From Psychrilyobacter sp. (GTDB lineage Bacteria; Fusobacteriota; Fusobacteriia; Fusobacteriales; Fusobacteriaceae), in contig JAGLEA010000048.1 in assembly GCA_023145315.1 (NCBI GenBank), positions 1 to 7,137 of the forward strand: 7,137 nt of DNA, in the 5' to 3' direction. How positions within the stretch are numbered: the first letter of the stretch is position 1; each line of letters starts with the position of its first letter. Made by a program: the position numbers and the translations under genes. The notes below the pieces were generated by a model. The model made no database searches and was not told the DNA's origin. It saw only the letters and a program-made list of their open reading frames with translations. Positions 5,736 through 7,137 of this stretch are shown in pieces.

Positions 5736-7123
5736 CATTAAAAAAAATATTATTTATATGTTTAATTTTTTTATATGGTTGTAGCAATAATCTACCAAAA
5801 AACATCTCAATGGAAAGTCCTATATATAAAACTGATAATGTTGAATTCTACTATGATTTAACTTTTGAAAAGGATGGAAATATATATAGTGAACGTCGTA
5901 TTTTTGATCAAATGGAAGATATAATATTTAATGCTGATAAATTTATTGTTATGGACGTTTTTTTATTTAACAATCTTTATAATGCTAATAAATTTAATTT
6001 TCCTAAAGTTTCTGGCGCTATTACAAATTCACTTATAAAAAAGAAAGAGAAAAATCCTGAAATAGAGATATTTTTTCTAACTGATGAGATTAATACATTC
6101 TATGGTGTCTACAATACTGAAGAATTAGAAGCACTAGAAAAAGCTGGAATCCACGTTATATTAACGGATTTAACTAAAACTAAAGGAGCTAATGTAGTGT
6201 ATTCTACATTTTGGAAATATTTTTTTAGTTGGTTTGGGACAAAAGGATATGGATGGTTACCAAATCCATTTAGTCCAGATGCACCGAAAGTTACTATAAG
6301 ATCATATTTAAAATTGATTAACCTAAAAGGAAATCATAGAAAAGTTTTAGTTACAGATAAAGAAGCATTTATAACTTCTGCAAATCCACACAATGCTAGT
6401 GGGTATCATTCTAACATAGGGTTTAAATTCAGCGGAAACATTATAAACTCAATAGTTGACTCTGAAATTGCAGTAGGAGAGCTTTCAAAAGTAGATATAA
6501 AACTCCCAACTGTAAAATTTGAAAATGAAGGTAAGTATGGGATTCAATTTTTAACAGAGGGAAAAGTCGGGAGAGCTTTAGATAAAGATATAGACTCTAC
6601 TGAAAAAGGTGATAAGATATCTATAGGGATGTTTTATTTAGGAGATACTTCTTTGGTTAAAAGTCTGATAAACGCTTCTAGAAGAGGTGTTGATATAAAA
6701 CTGATTTTAGATCAAAATAATGAGGCTTTTGGTATGAAGAAAAGTGGGATACCAAATAAAGTGACAGCAAAAAAAATGGTAGACAAAACAAGAGGTAGTA
6801 TTCAGGTTAAATGGTATAAATCTTTGGGCGAGCAGTATCACACAAAGATAATCTTGATAGAGAAAAAAAATAAGATAATATTAAATGGTGGGTCTTCTAA
6901 TATGACCAAAAGAAATATGAGAGACTATACATTAGATGCAAATGTAAGAGTAATAGCTCCTAAATCCTCTAAACTGTCTATGGATGTTCAGAATTATTTT
7001 GAAAAACTTTGGAATAATCAAGGTGGAGTATATACTATTGAAGCTGATAATTTAGATGAAAAATATAAAAGTAACAAGTTTTTTTATGATCTTCAAAATT
7101 TTAGTGGATTCTCAACTTTTTAA
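5732..7123 (+). CDS. Phospholipase D-superfamily lipoprotein (two HKD motifs)
   Basis: From ATG 5732 the product is 463 residues. It begins with a short signal peptide (KK at 4-5, hydrophobic 6-14) and a lipobox LYGC with lipidated Cys17, so it should be a membrane-anchored lipoprotein facing away from the cytoplasm. Two PLDc_2-type halves follow. The first HKD motif is H202-x-K204-x4-D209, followed by TSAN at 215-218. The second is H370-x-K372-x4-E377, with Glu in place of Asp, followed by NGGSSN at 385-390. SLINASRRGVDIKLILD, ahead of the second motif, is typical of the family. The two histidines and two lysines needed for phosphodiester transfer are present, so activity is likely. The substrate could be a phospholipid (hydrolysis or cardiolipin-synthase-like transfer) or nucleic acid. 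The gene starts within the upstream hydrolase stop codon (ATGA), implying one lipid-related operon. I see no clear terminator in the 14 bases after the stop. Confidence 0.87.
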   Translation: MTLKKILFICLIFLYGCSNNLPKNISMESPIYKTDNVEFYYDLTFEKDGNIYSERRIFDQMEDIIFNADKFIVMDVFLFNNLYNANKFNFPKVSGAITNSLIKKKEKNPEIEIFFLTDEINTFYGVYNTEELEALEKAGIHVILTDLTKTKGANVVYSTFWKYFFSWFGTKGYGWLPNPFSPDAPKVTIRSYLKLINLKGNHRKVLVTDKEAFITSANPHNASGYHSNIGFKFSGNIINSIVDSEIAVGELSKVDIKLPTVKFENEGKYGIQFLTEGKVGRALDKDIDSTEKGDKISIGMFYLGDTSLVKSLINASRRGVDIKLILDQNNEAFGMKKSGIPNKVTAKKMVDKTRGSIQVKWYKSLGEQYHTKIILIEKKNKIILNGGSSNMTKRNMRDYTLDANVRVIAPKSSKLSMDVQNYFEKLWNNQGGVYTIEADNLDEKYKSNKFFYDLQNFSGFSTF

Positions 7124-7137
7124 AAATTATGAAAATC

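Noticed and set aside
7129..7137. ATGAAAATC at the right edge as the start of another gene
   Set aside because: Only three codons are visible and no ribosome binding site precedes it.

Overview
The window is a low-GC bacterial segment with tightly packed genes, strong AGGAG-type ribosome binding sites, short intergenic gaps and simple hairpin terminators. The YchF and EF-P proteins and the strong preference for AGA arginine codons suit an AT-rich anaerobe. Fusobacteriota is my best guess from how YchF reads, with a low-GC Firmicute as the alternative; I could not run a search to settle this.

Layout from left to right. Positions 17-979 (+) hold an unrecognised gene of about 319 residues that is interrupted by one in-frame TAG at codon 73. 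A perfect 15-bp hairpin at 1001-1034 separates it from a convergent MFS transporter gene (1059-2174, -). A 128-bp divergent intergenic region with a plausible promoter leads into ychF (2303-3400, +), which ends at its own terminator. A cytoplasmic glyoxalase-II-like metallo-beta-lactamase hydrolase follows (3477-4100, +). Then comes efp (4173-4748, +), with its own promoter-like sequence and terminator. The right end is a two-gene unit on the + strand: an S33/monoglyceride-lipase-like serine hydrolase (4860-5735) and a phospholipase D-superfamily lipoprotein (5732-7123), joined by an ATGA stop/start overlap.

Functional reading. ychF and efp are conserved translation-associated genes, and the hydrolase between them is a common metabolic or detoxification enzyme; ychF and efp each end at a terminator, so the three probably form at least two transcription units. 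The terminal pair looks like a lipid-handling operon. The alpha/beta hydrolase has no export signal, whereas the PLD protein carries a lipobox and should sit on the outer side of a membrane. They would therefore act on related substrates in different compartments rather than as one complex.

I found no CRISPR array, tRNA, rRNA, insertion sequence or riboswitch. No clearly new multi-gene system is evident. The points most worth checking are the amber-interrupted gene, the unusual EF-P tip loop, the coupled lipase/PLD pair and the Asp-to-Glu change in the second PLD motif.
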